A stretch of 64,000 bases of DNA, taken from assembly GCF_019748715.1 (NCBI RefSeq), contig NZ_JACLBZ010000017.1:1-64000 (forward strand), in the 5' to 3' direction. This document shows, piece after piece, positions 63,531 to 64,000 of the stretch; position 1 is the first letter of the stretch; every line of letters starts with the position of its first letter. A program made the position numbers and the translations under genes. The stretch comes from Sporosarcina aquimarina. Its GTDB lineage: Bacteria; Bacillota; Bacilli; Bacillales_A; Planococcaceae. The notes beneath the pieces are model-generated. The model did not search any database, was not told the origin of the DNA, and saw only the letters and a list, made by a program, of their open reading frames with translations.

Positions 63531-64000
63531 GTGTTAAATAAAATTTATGATTGGGTGGATGAACGGTTAGATATCACTCCAATTTGGCGAGATATCGCTG
63601 ACCATGAAGTACCTGAGCACGTAAACCCTGCACATCATTTTTCTGCATTCATCTATTGTTTCGGAGGTTTGACGTTTTTCGTAACGGTGATCCAAATCTT
63701 GTCTGGTATGTTCCTGACAATGTATTATACACCGGATATCGAGAACGCATGGAAATCAGTTTTCTACCTTCAAAATGATGTTGCATTCGGTGAACTTGTG
63801 CGTGGGATGCACCACTGGGGAGCTTCGTTAGTTATCGTCATGATGTTCCTACATACTTTACGTGTATTCTTTACAGGGTCTTATAAAAAGCCTCGTGAAT
63901 TGAACTGGATCGTCGGCGTCATGATTTTCGGCGTCATGATGGGTCTAGGGTTCACAGGATATCTATTGCCTTGGGATATGAAGGCTCTATTCGCAACAAA
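63531..64000 (+). CDS. qcrB: Menaquinol:cytochrome c reductase cytochrome b subunit (partial)
   Basis: Open from a GTG at 63531 (GGTAAGGGGG upstream) to the window end, 156 codons seen. The product starts MLNKIYDWVDERLDITPIW, the b6-type N-terminus. The first haem-ligand helix region (VRGMHHWGASLVIVMMFLHTLRVFFTG) and GVMMGLGFTGYLLPWDMKA are present, so haem-binding histidines are in place. Truncated only by the window edge. With qcrA it forms the start of qcrABC. Confidence 0.94.
   Translation, partial: MLNKIYDWVDERLDITPIWRDIADHEVPEHVNPAHHFSAFIYCFGGLTFFVTVIQILSGMFLTMYYTPDIENAWKSVFYLQNDVAFGELVRGMHHWGASLVIVMMFLHTLRVFFTGSYKKPRELNWIVGVMIFGVMMGLGFTGYLLPWDMKALFAT

Overview
The window is a chromosomal core segment of a Gram-positive, endospore-forming member of the Bacillales. 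Gene order follows the Bacillus subtilis fur-spoIIA-lysA-scpAB-res-sigX-fer-recQ-sleB-cmk-der-spoIVA-hbs-folE-aro-qcr arc almost gene for gene. Protein sequences diverge from Bacillus and many starts are TTG. Together with three families of short GC-rich intergenic repeats, this suggests a Planococcaceae member, Sporosarcina-like (inference from style and synteny, not a database match). No tRNA, rRNA, CRISPR array, intact insertion sequence or prophage was seen.

Layout. 1-3.8 kb is an accessory edge: a possible transposase scrap, DUF1835 and DUF2200 proteins, two unrecognised membrane proteins, a hydrophobic gene remnant and a small Cys-rich protein. 3.8-10 kb holds a yqkF-type aldo/keto reductase, nudF, a membrane protein in the spoIIM position, fur, xerD, deoB and pdp. 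10-10.8 kb is non-coding and carries a duplicated element. 10.8-15.4 kb is spoIIAA-spoIIAB-sigF-spoVAF followed by lysA and an overlapping 34-residue membrane microprotein. 15.5-19.7 kb has ribT, a DUF309 protein, scpA, scpB, a D,D-carboxypeptidase and rluB. 19.8-28.8 kb has resABC, resDE, sigX-rsiX and an FMN riboswitch with ribU. 29-31 kb is a small accessory insert (MFS permease, DUF1572 protein). 31-44.3 kb has fer, ypbB, recQ, a LysM protein, a phosphoesterase, ypdA, prsW, sleB-ypeB, a PilZ protein, cmk, plsC, an S1-domain protein and der. 44.4-53.1 kb has gpsA, yphE, yphF, spoIVA, hbs, folE, mtrB, hepS-menG-hepT and ndk. 53.2-62.6 kb has cheR, aroC-aroB-aroH-hisC-tyrA-aroA and ypiA-ypiB-ypiF. 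The window ends inside qcrB, after qcrA.

How the genes work together. One set makes spores and germinates them: the SpoIIAA/AB/sigma-F switch, SpoIVA coat base, SleB/YpeB cortex lysis, and a GerA-like SpoVAF. A second set builds the menaquinone-cytochrome respiratory chain: Res cytochrome c biogenesis and its ResDE regulators, HepS/HepT/MenG, QcrA/QcrB and ferredoxin. A third is chromosome maintenance (XerD, ScpAB, RecQ, HU, Der). A fourth is the shikimate/Tyr/Phe/His-aminotransferase supra-operon.

The most informative signals are absences and repeats. spoVAA-AE is missing between sigF and spoVAF. dacF is absent before spoIIAA. spmAB is missing after the carboxypeptidase. ribDEBAH is missing next to ribT. 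The trp operon is missing between aroH and hisC, although its regulator TRAP (mtrB) is present. Three intergenic repeat families occupy the larger gaps, one of them just upstream of a good sigma-H promoter candidate for spoIIA. I found no clear undescribed multi-gene system; the repeat families and the overlapping microprotein are the best leads.
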